Source: Liminaster sp964567855
GTDB taxonomy: Bacteria > Bacteroidota > Bacteroidia > Bacteroidales > UBA3663
Assembly: GCA_964567855.1 (NCBI GenBank)
Contig: CAZMOE010000055.1
Location: 1 to 12,920, forward strand
Direction of reading: 5' to 3'
Length of the DNA stretch: 12,920 nucleotides
Shown: piece by piece, positions 1 through 6,973 of the stretch
Position numbering within the stretch: position 1 is the stretch's first letter
Layout: every line of letters begins with the position of its first letter
The notes under the pieces: generated by a model
The model's input: only the letters and a program-made list of their open reading frames with translations
Databases searched by the model: none
What the model was told of the DNA's origin: nothing
Made by a program: the position numbers and the translations under genes

Positions 1-53
1 CCCTCGACCCACTGATTAAGAGTCAGTTGCTCTACCAACTGAGCTACGGAGTC
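1..53 (-). tRNA. tRNA-Lys (anticodon CTT), 3' part cut off by window edge
   Basis: On the minus strand the 5' acceptor arm GACTCCG is followed by a D-arm (AGCTCAGTTGGTAGAGC) and an anticodon arm with stem ACTGA/TCAGT around the loop CTCTTAA. This gives anticodon CTT, which reads AAG (Lys). The T-arm is only partly inside the window and the 3' acceptor strand is missing, so this is a partial gene. It is the last visible tRNA of a four-gene cluster. Confidence 0.93.
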
Positions 54-94
54 AATCATTAAAAATATCTTCTTTCAATATGTCAAAGAACTTT

Positions 95-170
95 TGGAGC
101 GAAAAACGGGACTCGAACCCGCGACCCCAACCTTGGCAAGGTTGTGCTCTACCAACTGAGCTATTTTCGC
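95..170 (-). tRNA. tRNA-Gly (anticodon GCC)
   Basis: A complete cloverleaf reads on the minus strand. The acceptor GCGAAAA pairs with TTTTCGC. The D-arm is canonical, the anticodon stem CAACC/GGTTG encloses TTGCCAA (anticodon GCC, reading GGC), and the T-loop contains GGTTCGAGTCC. The discriminator base is T and a CCA end is encoded in the DNA at 95-97, unlike the Tyr and Asn genes beside it. Confidence 0.96.
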
Positions 171-190
171 AAACAATGTAAAACCAACAG

Positions 191-273
191 TGGGTGAAGA
201 TGGATTCGAACCACCGAAGTCGTAAGACAGCAGATTTACAGTCTGCCCCATTTGGCCACTCTGGTATTCACCC
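191..273 (-). tRNA. tRNA-Tyr (anticodon GTA)
   Basis: This is a class II tRNA with a long variable arm. The acceptor GGGTGAA pairs with TTCACCC, and the anticodon stem GCAGA/TCTGC encloses CTGTAAA (anticodon GTA). The variable arm lies between the anticodon stem and a T-arm containing GGTTCGAATCC. The discriminator is A. The next bases read CTG, so CCA is not encoded and must be added after transcription. Confidence 0.96.
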
Positions 274-289
274 TCCAAAATTTTACCTG

Positions 290-363
290 CGCTCCAAGAT
301 GGGCTTGAACCAACGACCCCATGATTAACAGTCATGTGCTCTAACCAACTGAGCTATTGGAGC
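290..363 (-). tRNA. tRNA-Asn (anticodon GTT)
   Basis: The acceptor GCTCCAA pairs with TTGGAGC and the discriminator is G, as is normal for tRNA-Asn. The D-arm is AGCTCAGTTGGTTAGAGC, and the anticodon stem CATGA/TCATG encloses CTGTTAA (anticodon GTT). The T-arm contains GGTTCAAGCC. A full CCA is not encoded. It is the first gene of the cluster after the promoter at 405-435. Confidence 0.96.
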
Positions 364-404
364 ATTTTTTAAAGAACGTTATCGCTTCTGTTCCGAAGCG
401 GGTG

Positions 405-435
405 CAAAGATAAGGTCTTTTTCATTACCGCCAAA
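405..435 (-). promoter_or_regulatory. Promoter of the tRNA cluster (Bacteroidota type)
   Basis: The minus strand reads TTTG (432-435), a 19-base spacer, then TATCTTTG (405-412). This is an exact fit to the Bacteroidota sigma consensus TTTG-N19-21-TAnnTTTG. Transcription should start near position 398, about 35 bases before mature tRNA-Asn, and run through all four tRNAs. Confidence 0.85.
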
Positions 436-445
436 TATTTTATTC

Positions 446-468
446 TAAAAATATGCTCTCCACAAGAG
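446..468 (-). terminator. Weak possible terminator of the GT2 gene
   Basis: Just after the glycosyltransferase stop codon, the minus strand has a short hairpin (CTCT/AGAG with a 5-base loop, 456-468) followed by a T-rich stretch (ATATTTTTA). The stem is only 4 bp, so this is a tentative call. The tRNA promoter lies immediately beyond it. Confidence 0.3.
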
Positions 469-476
469 ATTTTATG

Positions 477-1610
477 TCAAAACCCCACCATTCTTGCTAT
501 TTTCGGATAGCAAATCCAAGCCTTTATAAAAATTCTCCGGGCCGTCAGAGCCCGTAACACGGCAAAACGCCACTCAGAAATTGCCGGCAGAGGATAAAGA
601 GACATTTTACGCAACTCGGCAATGATAAAATCAACAAAAGAAGAAGAATGTTGCTGACGGATGAGCAACCGCAGGACATCGGCGGCCATGTAGGCCAACT
701 TATATCGCAAAACCCGTGCCATGCAAGGATCTGCAACCTTCATTTCGGTCAGCCGATGCAAAACCTGCATCATATCTCTCATAAGCCGTTCTTTCCTTTC
801 GGGGGTGAAAGTATGAATACTACTGCCTTCACGCATTATATATATATATGTATAACCAAAACTATAAACAAAAGCATTGGCAGCGCAAAAACATCTTACA
901 ACAAATTCCTCATCCTGATGATAAATACCGGCGTAAAAACGGATGCCAGACTGAAGCAGAAATTCCCGACGAAACAAATAACCATAAACAATGCCCAAAA
1001 CATTATGCCGTTCAAGATAACGATAAGCCGGAGTAAAGACAACGCCATAAGGATGCTGCTGACGGCTGTAAGGTTGAAGCCGCCCCGTAAAATCAATCTT
1101 CAACACCTCAACACCCACCATATCAAAAGGCGCGGCCATCCCTGAACAGCCTCCTACACAAGTAGAGGCGCCAGCCGCCACACCGAAACTGGCGACATTA
1201 TCATCGGCAACGGCTCCCGGCCTGCCAACTCCGCCATCTATTTCCGTATCGTCGGCCGCCGCATTCAAGATATCGACAGGAAACTCGGCGGCATCGGAAA
1301 GCGCATCGTCGGCATCGACAAAATAAATATAGTTGCCCCTCGCCTCATCTATGCCAAGATTACGCGCAACACTTTGCCCCTGATTTTCCTGCCGGAAACA
1401 ACGCATATTTCCATATTTGCCGGAATATTTATCCAGGATCAGGGCAGTATCGTCCGTTGAACCGTCATCAATCACCAAGACCTCGAAAAGCGACGGATCC
1501 AAAGCGACCGTAAAAATACTGTCCAGACAAGCCGGAAGATAAGGAGCGGCATTGTAGGCCGGAATAACGAAACTGATGAGGGGTGAAGACGGGACACAGG
1601 AACCGGACAT
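477..1610 (-). CDS. GT2 family glycosyltransferase with an unusual Ala/Gly-rich insert
   Basis: A 377-residue GT-A glycosyltransferase that probably moves a sugar from a nucleotide-sugar donor onto a cell-surface glycan. The N-terminus shows the GT2 fold: the first strand LISFVIPAYN (11-20), donor-binding VIDDGSTDD (46-54), ENQGQSVARNLGIDEARG (75-92) and the metal-binding DxD region FVDADDAL (97-104). HQDEEF (231-236) resembles the acidic motif near the GT2 active site. Residues about 116-164 are low-complexity Ala/Gly/Val/Asp and fall between the DxD strand and the rest of the catalytic domain, where GT2 enzymes usually have no such stretch. The C-terminal 110 residues are basic and helical. 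The start lies 45 bases downstream of a good -7 box at 1655-1662. The gene is divergent from the GT-B gene at 1882. Acceptor and donor cannot be told from the sequence. Confidence 0.9.
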   Translation of the reverse strand: MSGSCVPSSPLISFVIPAYNAAPYLPACLDSIFTVALDPSLFEVLVIDDGSTDDTALILDKYSGKYGNMRCFRQENQGQSVARNLGIDEARGNYIYFVDADDALSDAAEFPVDILNAAADDTEIDGGVGRPGAVADDNVASFGVAAGASTCVGGCSGMAAPFDMVGVEVLKIDFTGRLQPYSRQQHPYGVVFTPAYRYLERHNVLGIVYGYLFRREFLLQSGIRFYAGIYHQDEEFVVRCFCAANAFVYSFGYTYIYIMREGSSIHTFTPERKERLMRDMMQVLHRLTEMKVADPCMARVLRYKLAYMAADVLRLLIRQQHSSSFVDFIIAELRKMSLYPLPAISEWRFAVLRALTARRIFIKAWICYPKIARMVGF

Positions 1611-1654
1611 AGCTAATCTAAATTATGGAGCGATCCGAATATCAAATCGCGACA

Positions 1655-1685
1655 CAAAGATAGAATCTTTTTTACGAATCGCAAT
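1655..1685 (-). promoter_or_regulatory. Promoter of the GT2 gene
   Basis: The minus strand reads ATTG (1682-1685), a 19-base spacer, then TATCTTTG (1655-1662). The -7 box is a perfect match and the -33 box differs from TTTG at one base. The predicted RNA start is near 1648, giving a leader of about 38 bases. Confidence 0.75.
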
Positions 1686-1747
1686 CCAGAAAGAATAGCT
1701 TTTCCGACTTTCAGCACTATATCCACGTGTTTTTCAAAATAAATCTG

Positions 1748-1755
1748 TATTTTCG
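1748..1755 (+). promoter_or_regulatory. Possible -7 box of the GT-B gene
   Basis: TATTTTCG fits the TAnnTTCG variant of the Bacteroidota -7 box, also seen upstream of the CvfB gene. No convincing TTTG lies 19-22 bases upstream, so this is tentative. It would give a leader of about 120 bases before the ATG at 1882. Confidence 0.4.
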
Positions 1756-1881
1756 CAGTCTCGGATTGCGATGCTACCGCCCCGCAGGCCCCGACGAACA
1801 GAAAAAAAAGCTGCGACCTCGGCCGTCCATCACCCGAATGGAGACAACCGCCAATCCAATACATATAAAAAAAGAATTGAC

Positions 1882-3012
1882 ATGAAAATACTTTTGCTCG
1901 GCGAATACAGCAACCTTCATCACACCCTCAGCGAAGCCCTGCGCAAGGCCGGGCATCAAGTTCTGCTCATCTCTGACGGAGACGGGTGGAAAAACTATCC
2001 GCGAGACATTGACCTGAGACGCAAACGACCGGGTATCCGGGGTTCCATACCCTATGTCTGGAAATTACTCAGGCTTTTACCCAAACTTCGAGGCTTTGAC
2101 GTTGTACAACTGATCAATCCCGTTTTTCTGGATTTGAAACCCCGATGGAATGAATGGGTATTCGATTATCTGCAAAAACACAACCAGCAAATCAGCCTCG
2201 GGCTCTTCGGCGATGACACCAACGTTCTACACAAAACTCAGAATAACATACATTTCAAATACACAGATCTGTATGCCAACGGACAGCGCATTTCCCATCC
2301 ACTCAACCAAGAAAGAATGCGGACCTGGTTCGACCCCGATAGAATTTACCTCACCCAACACATCACCATCAATGCCAATCATCTTATCGCCTGCCTATAC
2401 GAATACTACCGGGTCTATGACACCCAAATGTATTGCCATTGTCTCCGCTACGCCCCCTTACCCATCGATACAAGCGATATGCCCTCCGACTTCGATAAAG
2501 ACTTCTCCAATCGCAAAATCAAAGTTCTAATAGGCATCCAAAAAAAACGTGGACTCATGAAAGGCACGGACCAGATGCTTCCCCTTTTCGAAAAACTGGC
2601 CATCGAACACCCGGACCTGATAGAACTAACCTGTGTGGAATCGGTGCCGTTTGAAGAATACCAGCATCTGCTCCGGCAGACCGACATTCTTGTAGACCAG
2701 CTCTATTCCTATACCCCTGCCATGAACGCGCTGGAAGCGATGAAACATGGTGTCATTGTCGTCAGTGGCGGAGAGGAAGAGGCTTATCAGTTCATCGGAG
2801 AAGAAGAACTGCGTCCCATCATCAACCTGCGCCCCATGGAAAACGAACGCAACTACCGGCAACTGGAATTTCTATTGCAAAGCCCTCTGCAACTGAAGCG
2901 TATGGCTGCCGAAAGCATAGAATATATCCGGAAGCACCACGATGCCGACAAAGTGGCACAATGTTACCTCCGGATATGGAATAAAGGAATTAAAAAAACG
3001 GTTTCCAGATAA
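1882..3012 (+). CDS. GT-B fold glycosyltransferase (GT4-like)
   Basis: A 376-residue cytosolic glycosyltransferase with two Rossmann-like domains. The N-terminal domain begins MKILLLGEYSN (1-11), with SEALRKAGHQVLLI (17-30) and FDVVQLINP (72-80). The C-terminal domain begins at about 213 with KIKVLIGI and has a KGTDQML motif (227-233) and the donor-site region around NALEAMKHGVIVVSGG (282-297). In typical GT4 enzymes this last part is an E-x7-E motif; here the second Glu (E285) is kept and the first position is Tyr. The frame stays open upstream to an ATG at 1771, but the extra 37 residues are basic and low-complexity and would precede the first beta strand, so I take the ATG at 1882, which follows an A-rich leader. 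It is convergent with the esterase gene 30 bases downstream. The substrate is unknown. Confidence 0.85.
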   Translation: MKILLLGEYSNLHHTLSEALRKAGHQVLLISDGDGWKNYPRDIDLRRKRPGIRGSIPYVWKLLRLLPKLRGFDVVQLINPVFLDLKPRWNEWVFDYLQKHNQQISLGLFGDDTNVLHKTQNNIHFKYTDLYANGQRISHPLNQERMRTWFDPDRIYLTQHITINANHLIACLYEYYRVYDTQMYCHCLRYAPLPIDTSDMPSDFDKDFSNRKIKVLIGIQKKRGLMKGTDQMLPLFEKLAIEHPDLIELTCVESVPFEEYQHLLRQTDILVDQLYSYTPAMNALEAMKHGVIVVSGGEEEAYQFIGEEELRPIINLRPMENERNYRQLEFLLQSPLQLKRMAAESIEYIRKHHDADKVAQCYLRIWNKGIKKTVSR

Positions 3013-3042
3013 TATACCGCCCCAAAAGAATTTTATTCCCCC

Positions 3043-3918
3043 TTATTTTTTCACTTTCAGCTGTCCCAACCAATCGCTCAGGTCTTTCACCATGGCATCG
3101 TGAAACTTAAAATTTTCACGCGCGCCCCAGCCATGTCCACCTGACGGATAAATATGCAACGATGCCGGCACTCCATTTTGCAACAAGGCCAGATAATAGT
3201 GCACGGAGTTAGGCGTAGGCACCGCTTTGTCGTCATGGCTGCAAAGGATGATGGCCGGAGGAGTCTGGCTGTCGACCTGTTTTTCATTAGAATACTTCTC
3301 AATCAATCCGGGTGTCGGCTGTTTTCCGATCAAGTTGGTCCGAGAACCCATGTGAGTAAATGCCTCATCCATCGTGATCACAGGATAAAACAAAATCTGA
3401 AAATCGGGACGCAGTGCCGCTGTAGGAGCATGTGTGGCCACCGTGGAAGCCAGATGTCCGCCCGCCGAAGATCCCATGATGCCCACATCTGAAGGATTTA
3501 TCTTCCATTCATCTGCTTTTGAGCGGATATAACGGATCGCTTCATAGACATCGCTTGCCGGAACTTCGGTCACGCCTTGAGGAATCCGGTAATTCAATAC
3601 GACCAGCGCAATGCCACGCTCATTGAAAAATGGAGCCCAATCATATCCCTCATGTCCTTTTGCCAGATGCGAATATCCACCACCTGGCAAAGCGAGAACG
3701 ACACGCCCGGTAGGTTTTGCTTTCTGTGGAAGAAAAACTTTCATAAACGGCCGAGGCACCCAAGTACTTTTGGCCGAGGGAATAGAATCTTCCAACCCAT
3801 TGCTATTCGGAAAACCACTCTCCCACAGATATACTTCAAACGGCTCATTGCCTTTAGCCTGCAACAACCCAGGTGTGAAGATGACCAATGTCATCAAAAA
3901 TAAAAAAAATTTCTTCAT
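3043..3918 (-). CDS. Exported alpha/beta-hydrolase, carbohydrate-esterase-like (Aes/acetyl-esterase type)
   Basis: A 291-residue protein starting with a signal peptide (MKKFFLFLMTLVIFTPGLLQA, cleavage near residue 21), so it acts in the periplasm or at the surface. The hydrolase core shows the oxyanion-hole segment ALPGGGYSHLA (76-86) and GSSAGG, a GxSxG nucleophile elbow with Ser151. The acid is in SHDDKAVP (Asp229 or Asp230) and the catalytic His262 is in GGHGWG. This is the full triad of the COG0657-type esterases, many of which remove acetyl or other ester groups from plant or microbial polysaccharides; that substrate is family knowledge, not visible here. The gene is preceded by the CvfB gene on the same strand (123-base gap) and no clear promoter was seen in the gap. 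Convergent with the GT-B gene. Confidence 0.88.
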   Translation of the reverse strand: MKKFFLFLMTLVIFTPGLLQAKGNEPFEVYLWESGFPNSNGLEDSIPSAKSTWVPRPFMKVFLPQKAKPTGRVVLALPGGGYSHLAKGHEGYDWAPFFNERGIALVVLNYRIPQGVTEVPASDVYEAIRYIRSKADEWKINPSDVGIMGSSAGGHLASTVATHAPTAALRPDFQILFYPVITMDEAFTHMGSRTNLIGKQPTPGLIEKYSNEKQVDSQTPPAIILCSHDDKAVPTPNSVHYYLALLQNGVPASLHIYPSGGHGWGARENFKFHDAMVKDLSDWLGQLKVKK

Positions 3919-4041
3919 GACGAACTAAATTTAAGTAATTACAATTTTCTATACTTCCACCGGCACATCCGTTCGGAAAATCGCCGGCAAGCCGACTCCG
4001 GAGAACAGCTCCCAATAGTAACTCCGGAATAACCGGCTCCT

Positions 4042-4893
4042 TTATTCGGCCTCCTCGTCCTCAACGAGATACAATCCTTCATCGGTAATCCGAATCAATC
4101 CCTCTCTATAAAGAGCACCGGCAGCCTTTTTAAAATTCTTCTTAGAGCATTGCAAGAGCCCCGCAATAGCCTCCGGATCACTCTTGTCGGAAAGGGCCAG
4201 AAACCCATTATTCAGGCGCAATGCATTCAAAATAGACGATTCCAGGCCCCCCACTACGTTCCGGTAACCGATCGGTTGGAGAGACAAATCGATCTTATCA
4301 TCCTCCCGCACACCTTTGATATAAGCCCGCATGCGCTCACCGACATGCACAGGCCGGAAAATCTCATTGCTGTAAATCAGCCCCGAATGACGATTTTCGA
4401 TGATCGCCTTATAGCCCAATGCTGTAGTCTGAACTATCAAAACATCGACCGCCTGATTTTTTTCATAAACAGGCGGAACATTGTCGAGAAACTTTCCGAT
4501 ACGCTCGGAACCGACAATACGCCCCGTTACATGATCCACATAAATATAAATAATGTAACGTCTTCCCGCAATCATTTCACTTTTCTGTTCGCTGTGCGGT
4601 ATTAAAAGCTCTTTGGAAACTCCCCAATCGGCAAAAGCACCGACACGAGATACCGAAGTGATGCGCAGCGACGCAAACTCGCCGACAATAGCATAAGGCC
4701 GCTCTGTCGTGGCCAGCAAACGCTCTTCACTATCACGATAAACAAAACACCGGATTTCCTGACCGATCTCACACTCCTGCGGGACGTAACGCGTCGGCAT
4801 CAGAATCTCCACACCGTCACCACCATCCATATAAATACCGAAGTCTACCTTTTTCAATACCTTCAGCACATTATATTTTCCTAATTCTATCAT
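4042..4893 (-). CDS. cvfB: CvfB-family S1 RNA-binding protein
   Basis: A 283-residue cytosolic protein resembling CvfB/YitL, which in Firmicutes binds RNA and affects virulence gene expression; its role in Bacteroidota is unclear. The pattern is three S1-like beta-barrels followed by a winged helix. Repeat 1 covers about 1-65 (GKYNVLKVLKKVDFGIYMDG). Repeat 2 covers about 70-135, with the S1 signature RVGAFADWGVSKELLIPHSE (83-102). Repeat 3 covers about 145-207, including GLIYSNEIF and GERMRAYIKGVREDDKIDLS. The winged helix (about 215-276) has the phrases LLQCSKKNFKKAAGALYREGL (246-266) and IRITDEGLYLV (267-277), matching the family's usual ending. The ATG at 4893 sits 24 bases from a good promoter -7 box. 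It is divergent from trxA. Confidence 0.9.
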   Translation of the reverse strand: MIELGKYNVLKVLKKVDFGIYMDGGDGVEILMPTRYVPQECEIGQEIRCFVYRDSEERLLATTERPYAIVGEFASLRITSVSRVGAFADWGVSKELLIPHSEQKSEMIAGRRYIIYIYVDHVTGRIVGSERIGKFLDNVPPVYEKNQAVDVLIVQTTALGYKAIIENRHSGLIYSNEIFRPVHVGERMRAYIKGVREDDKIDLSLQPIGYRNVVGGLESSILNALRLNNGFLALSDKSDPEAIAGLLQCSKKNFKKAAGALYREGLIRITDEGLYLVEDEEAE

Positions 4894-4916
4894 TATTGTC
4901 TTAAAAAAAGCCGGAG

Positions 4917-4948
4917 CGAAGATAACACAAGTTAGTCAAAATGCCAAA
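4917..4948 (-). promoter_or_regulatory. Promoter of the CvfB gene
   Basis: The minus strand reads TTTG (4945-4948), a 20-base spacer, then TATCTTCG (4917-4924). The -33 box is exact and the -7 box is the TAnnTTCG variant. The leader would be about 17 bases. Confidence 0.75.
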
Positions 4949-4962
4949 AAAAGCTAACGAAA

Positions 4963-4994
4963 CTTGCAGTGACACCGGGTTTACATTATTTTTG
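4963..4994 (+). promoter_or_regulatory. Promoter of trxA
   Basis: CTTG (4963-4966), a 20-base spacer, then TATTTTTG (4987-4994). The -7 box is a full TAnnTTTG match and the -33 box matches TTTG at three of four bases. It is back to back with the CvfB promoter, with only 14 bases between the two -33 boxes. Confidence 0.75.
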
Positions 4995-5029
4995 TACCCA
5001 AAATTTCCAACATTTAATCTATATACACT

Positions 5030-5344
5030 ATGGCATTACAAATTACAGACGCTTCTGCCGCCGAACTGATGGCCGGCGACCAGTTGATCGTCATCGATTT
5101 CTGGGCAACATGGTGTGGTCCCTGTCAACGCCTCTCGCCGATCGTGGAGGAGCTGGCTGCAGAATATGAAAACCGCGCCATTATCGGCAAATATAATGTC
5201 GATGAAGGAGAAGATCTCGTTGCTACTTACGGCATCCGCAACATCCCTGTCCTGCTATTTATTAAAAAGGGTGAAGTGGTCCATAAAATGGTCGGCGCCG
5301 CCACAAAAGCCCAAATACAGGAGAACATCGAAAAACACCTCTGA
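5030..5344 (+). CDS. trxA: Thioredoxin
   Basis: A 104-residue single-domain thioredoxin, the usual length for TrxA, with no signal peptide and so cytosolic. It reduces disulfides in client proteins and is itself recycled by thioredoxin reductase. The active site is WCGPC (28-32) in DFWATWCGPCQRLSPIVEEL, and the conserved cis-proline is Pro73 in RNIPVLLF. The ending, MVGAATKAQIQENIEKHL, is the normal last strand and helix. The ATG is 35 bases after the promoter -7 box. The next gene, pgk, has its own -7 box, so trxA is probably monocistronic. Confidence 0.97.
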   Translation: MALQITDASAAELMAGDQLIVIDFWATWCGPCQRLSPIVEELAAEYENRAIIGKYNVDEGEDLVATYGIRNIPVLLFIKKGEVVHKMVGAATKAQIQENIEKHL

Positions 5345-5353
5345 TCTTCATCC

Positions 5354-5378
5354 TGCCAAATGTAACCCAAAGTTGGCA
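5354..5378. repeat. TGCCAA-N13-TTGGCA inverted repeat after trxA
   Basis: The 6-base arms TGCCAA (5354-5359) and TTGGCA (5373-5378) are exact inverted copies with a 13-base spacer. There is no T-tract after it, so it does not look like an intrinsic terminator. A third copy of the motif, TTTGCCAA at 5463-5470, overlaps the pgk -7 box. Function unknown. Confidence 0.35.
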
Positions 5379-5458
5379 AACATTCTGACGTTAAAAGCAC
5401 TAATAACCGAAAAGCCACGAATCTTCGTACAATTACGGCAGATTCTTCAGATTTCAAT

Positions 5459-5466
5459 TATCTTTG
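5459..5466 (+). promoter_or_regulatory. -7 box of the pgk promoter
   Basis: TATCTTTG is a perfect -7 box 62 bases before the pgk ATG. No TTTG lies 19-22 bases upstream, so the -33 half is weak and may be helped by an activator. The leader would be about 54 bases and is A-rich. Confidence 0.6.
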
Positions 5467-5527
5467 CCAACGTTATTCGAGGAAACATTTAAGATTATCA
5501 ATAAACATCAAAAAACAAAACGAAATT

Positions 5528-6778
5528 ATGCAAATTCAAGACTTTAATTTCAAAGGGCTGAAGACATTCGTTCGTGTGGACTTCAATGTTCCGGTTGACG
5601 AAAACTTCAATATCACCGATGACACCCGTATCCAGGCCGCACTTCCGACCTTGAAGAAAGTATTGGCCGACGGCGGCCGCCTCATCATCGCCTCCCACAT
5701 GGGCCGTCCGAAAAATAATCCCGATCCGAAATATTCATTGAAGCATATTCTCAATCATGTTTCTGAATGCCTCGGCGTGAAGGTTGCCTTTGCCGAAGAC
5801 TGCGCCAAAGCTGCCGATGCAGTTGCCGCACTTCAGGACGGCGAAGCCCTCCTGCTTGAAAATCTCCGCTTCTATGCAGAAGAAGAAGGAAAGCCGAGAG
5901 GCATCGATAAAGAAGATCCGGCCTATGACGCCGCCAAGAAAGAGATGAAAGCCAAGCAGAAAGAATTTGCAAAATTGCTGGCCTCCTATGCCGACGTGTA
6001 TGTAAACGACGCATTCGGCACGGCACACCGCAAACACGCGTCTACCGCTGTCATCGCCGATAGTTTCGACGCTGATCACAAAATGTTCGGTTACCTCATG
6101 CAGAAAGAGGTAACAGCTGTCGAAAAAGTATTGAAATCCACAGTGCATCCGGTAACTGCCATCATCGGCGGATCCAAAGTATCTTCAAAAATCACAATCA
6201 TCGAGAACCTGCTCAGCAAAGTTGACAATCTTGTAATCATCGGCGGTATGGCCTACACCTTCTCCCTCGCTAAAGGCGGCAAAGTAGGCAAATCACTTTG
6301 TGAGCCTGACATGGTGGATACAGCCAACAAAATCATGGCCAAGGCCGAAGAATTGGGCGTGCAACTCGTTTTGCCTACCGATTGTGTCTGCGCCGACGAT
6401 TTCAATAACAACGCCAATACGCAAACCGTTCCCAACAACAATATTCCCGACGGATGGGAAGGCATGGACATCGGCCCGGCTTCTGCTGAGGCCATGACTA
6501 AAGTCATCGAAACCTCCAAGACTATTCTTTGGAACGGTCCTGCCGGCGTATTCGAAATGTCAAATTTCCAGACCGGAACCAAGGCTATCGCTACAGCTGT
6601 AGCCACGGCTACCAAGAACGGAGCGTTCTCTCTCATCGGCGGCGGCGACTCAGTTTCCGCTATCAAGCAGTTCGGATTCGCTGACCAGGTCAGCTATGTA
6701 TCCACCGGTGGCGGTGCTCTGCTCGAGGCCATCGAAGGAAAGGTTCTCCCCGGCATTGCAGCTATCCAGGGTGAATAA
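5528..6778 (+). CDS. pgk: Phosphoglycerate kinase
   Basis: A 416-residue cytosolic glycolytic enzyme that transfers phosphate between 1,3-bisphosphoglycerate and ADP to give 3-phosphoglycerate and ATP. The N-domain holds the substrate-site motifs RVDFNVPVD (16-24), DDTRIQAALPTL (31-42), SHMGRPK (56-62), LLENLRF (109-115) and NDAFGTAHRKHAS (160-172). The C-domain holds the nucleotide-site motifs GGSKVSSKI (214-222), ILWNGPAGVFE (333-343) and GGGDSVSAI (371-379), then VSTGGGALLE (391-400). The Lys/Glu-rich stretch at 126-148 is longer than in the E. coli enzyme; I recall this as common in Bacteroidota PGKs. All catalytic motifs are intact. A strong terminator follows at 6839. Confidence 0.98.
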   Translation: MQIQDFNFKGLKTFVRVDFNVPVDENFNITDDTRIQAALPTLKKVLADGGRLIIASHMGRPKNNPDPKYSLKHILNHVSECLGVKVAFAEDCAKAADAVAALQDGEALLLENLRFYAEEEGKPRGIDKEDPAYDAAKKEMKAKQKEFAKLLASYADVYVNDAFGTAHRKHASTAVIADSFDADHKMFGYLMQKEVTAVEKVLKSTVHPVTAIIGGSKVSSKITIIENLLSKVDNLVIIGGMAYTFSLAKGGKVGKSLCEPDMVDTANKIMAKAEELGVQLVLPTDCVCADDFNNNANTQTVPNNNIPDGWEGMDIGPASAEAMTKVIETSKTILWNGPAGVFEMSNFQTGTKAIATAVATATKNGAFSLIGGGDSVSAIKQFGFADQVSYVSTGGGALLEAIEGKVLPGIAAIQGE

Positions 6779-6838
6779 AAATATCAGGGCACGATGATTC
6801 GAAATGATTCGGGCATCGCCTGACATCCTGCAAACATG

Positions 6839-6871
6839 ACACCTGCTTTTCCCGTGAAAGCAGGTGTTTTT
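6839..6871 (+). terminator. Intrinsic terminator of pgk
   Basis: A perfect 11-bp stem (ACACCTGCTTT with AAAGCAGGTGT), a 7-base loop (TCCCGTG) and a T-run (6867-6871) form a textbook rho-independent terminator 60 bases after the pgk stop codon. Confidence 0.92.
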
Positions 6872-6973
6872 CGTTAAATGGTCTGCAATCGCTTAAAGAA
6901 ATCGGCTATTTCAAACCATTGCACCATTTCAGGCGTTGGAGTTTCTGTAATTTAACCAAACCCAAAACGTGTT

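Noticed and set aside
75..335. 86-codon minus-strand frame over the tRNA cluster
   Set aside because: It is a translation of tRNA genes; the cloverleaf structures explain the sequence.
648..1145. 165-codon plus-strand frame opposite the GT2 gene
   Set aside because: It lies antisense to a clear glycosyltransferase, has no family motif and no promoter; it is a shadow frame.
1771..1881. 37-residue N-terminal extension of the GT-B protein
   Set aside because: Basic low-complexity sequence before the first Rossmann strand; the ATG at 1882 fits the family better.
3919..3940. TAAATTTA as a promoter for the esterase
   Set aside because: Mismatch in the -7 box, no -33 box, and it would give almost no leader.
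3998..4027. CCGGAG/CTCCGG inverted repeat between the CvfB and esterase genes
   Set aside because: Six-base arms, 18-base loop and no T-tract; too weak to call a terminator or operator.
5735..6148. 137-codon minus-strand frame opposite pgk
   Set aside because: Antisense shadow of a highly conserved enzyme.
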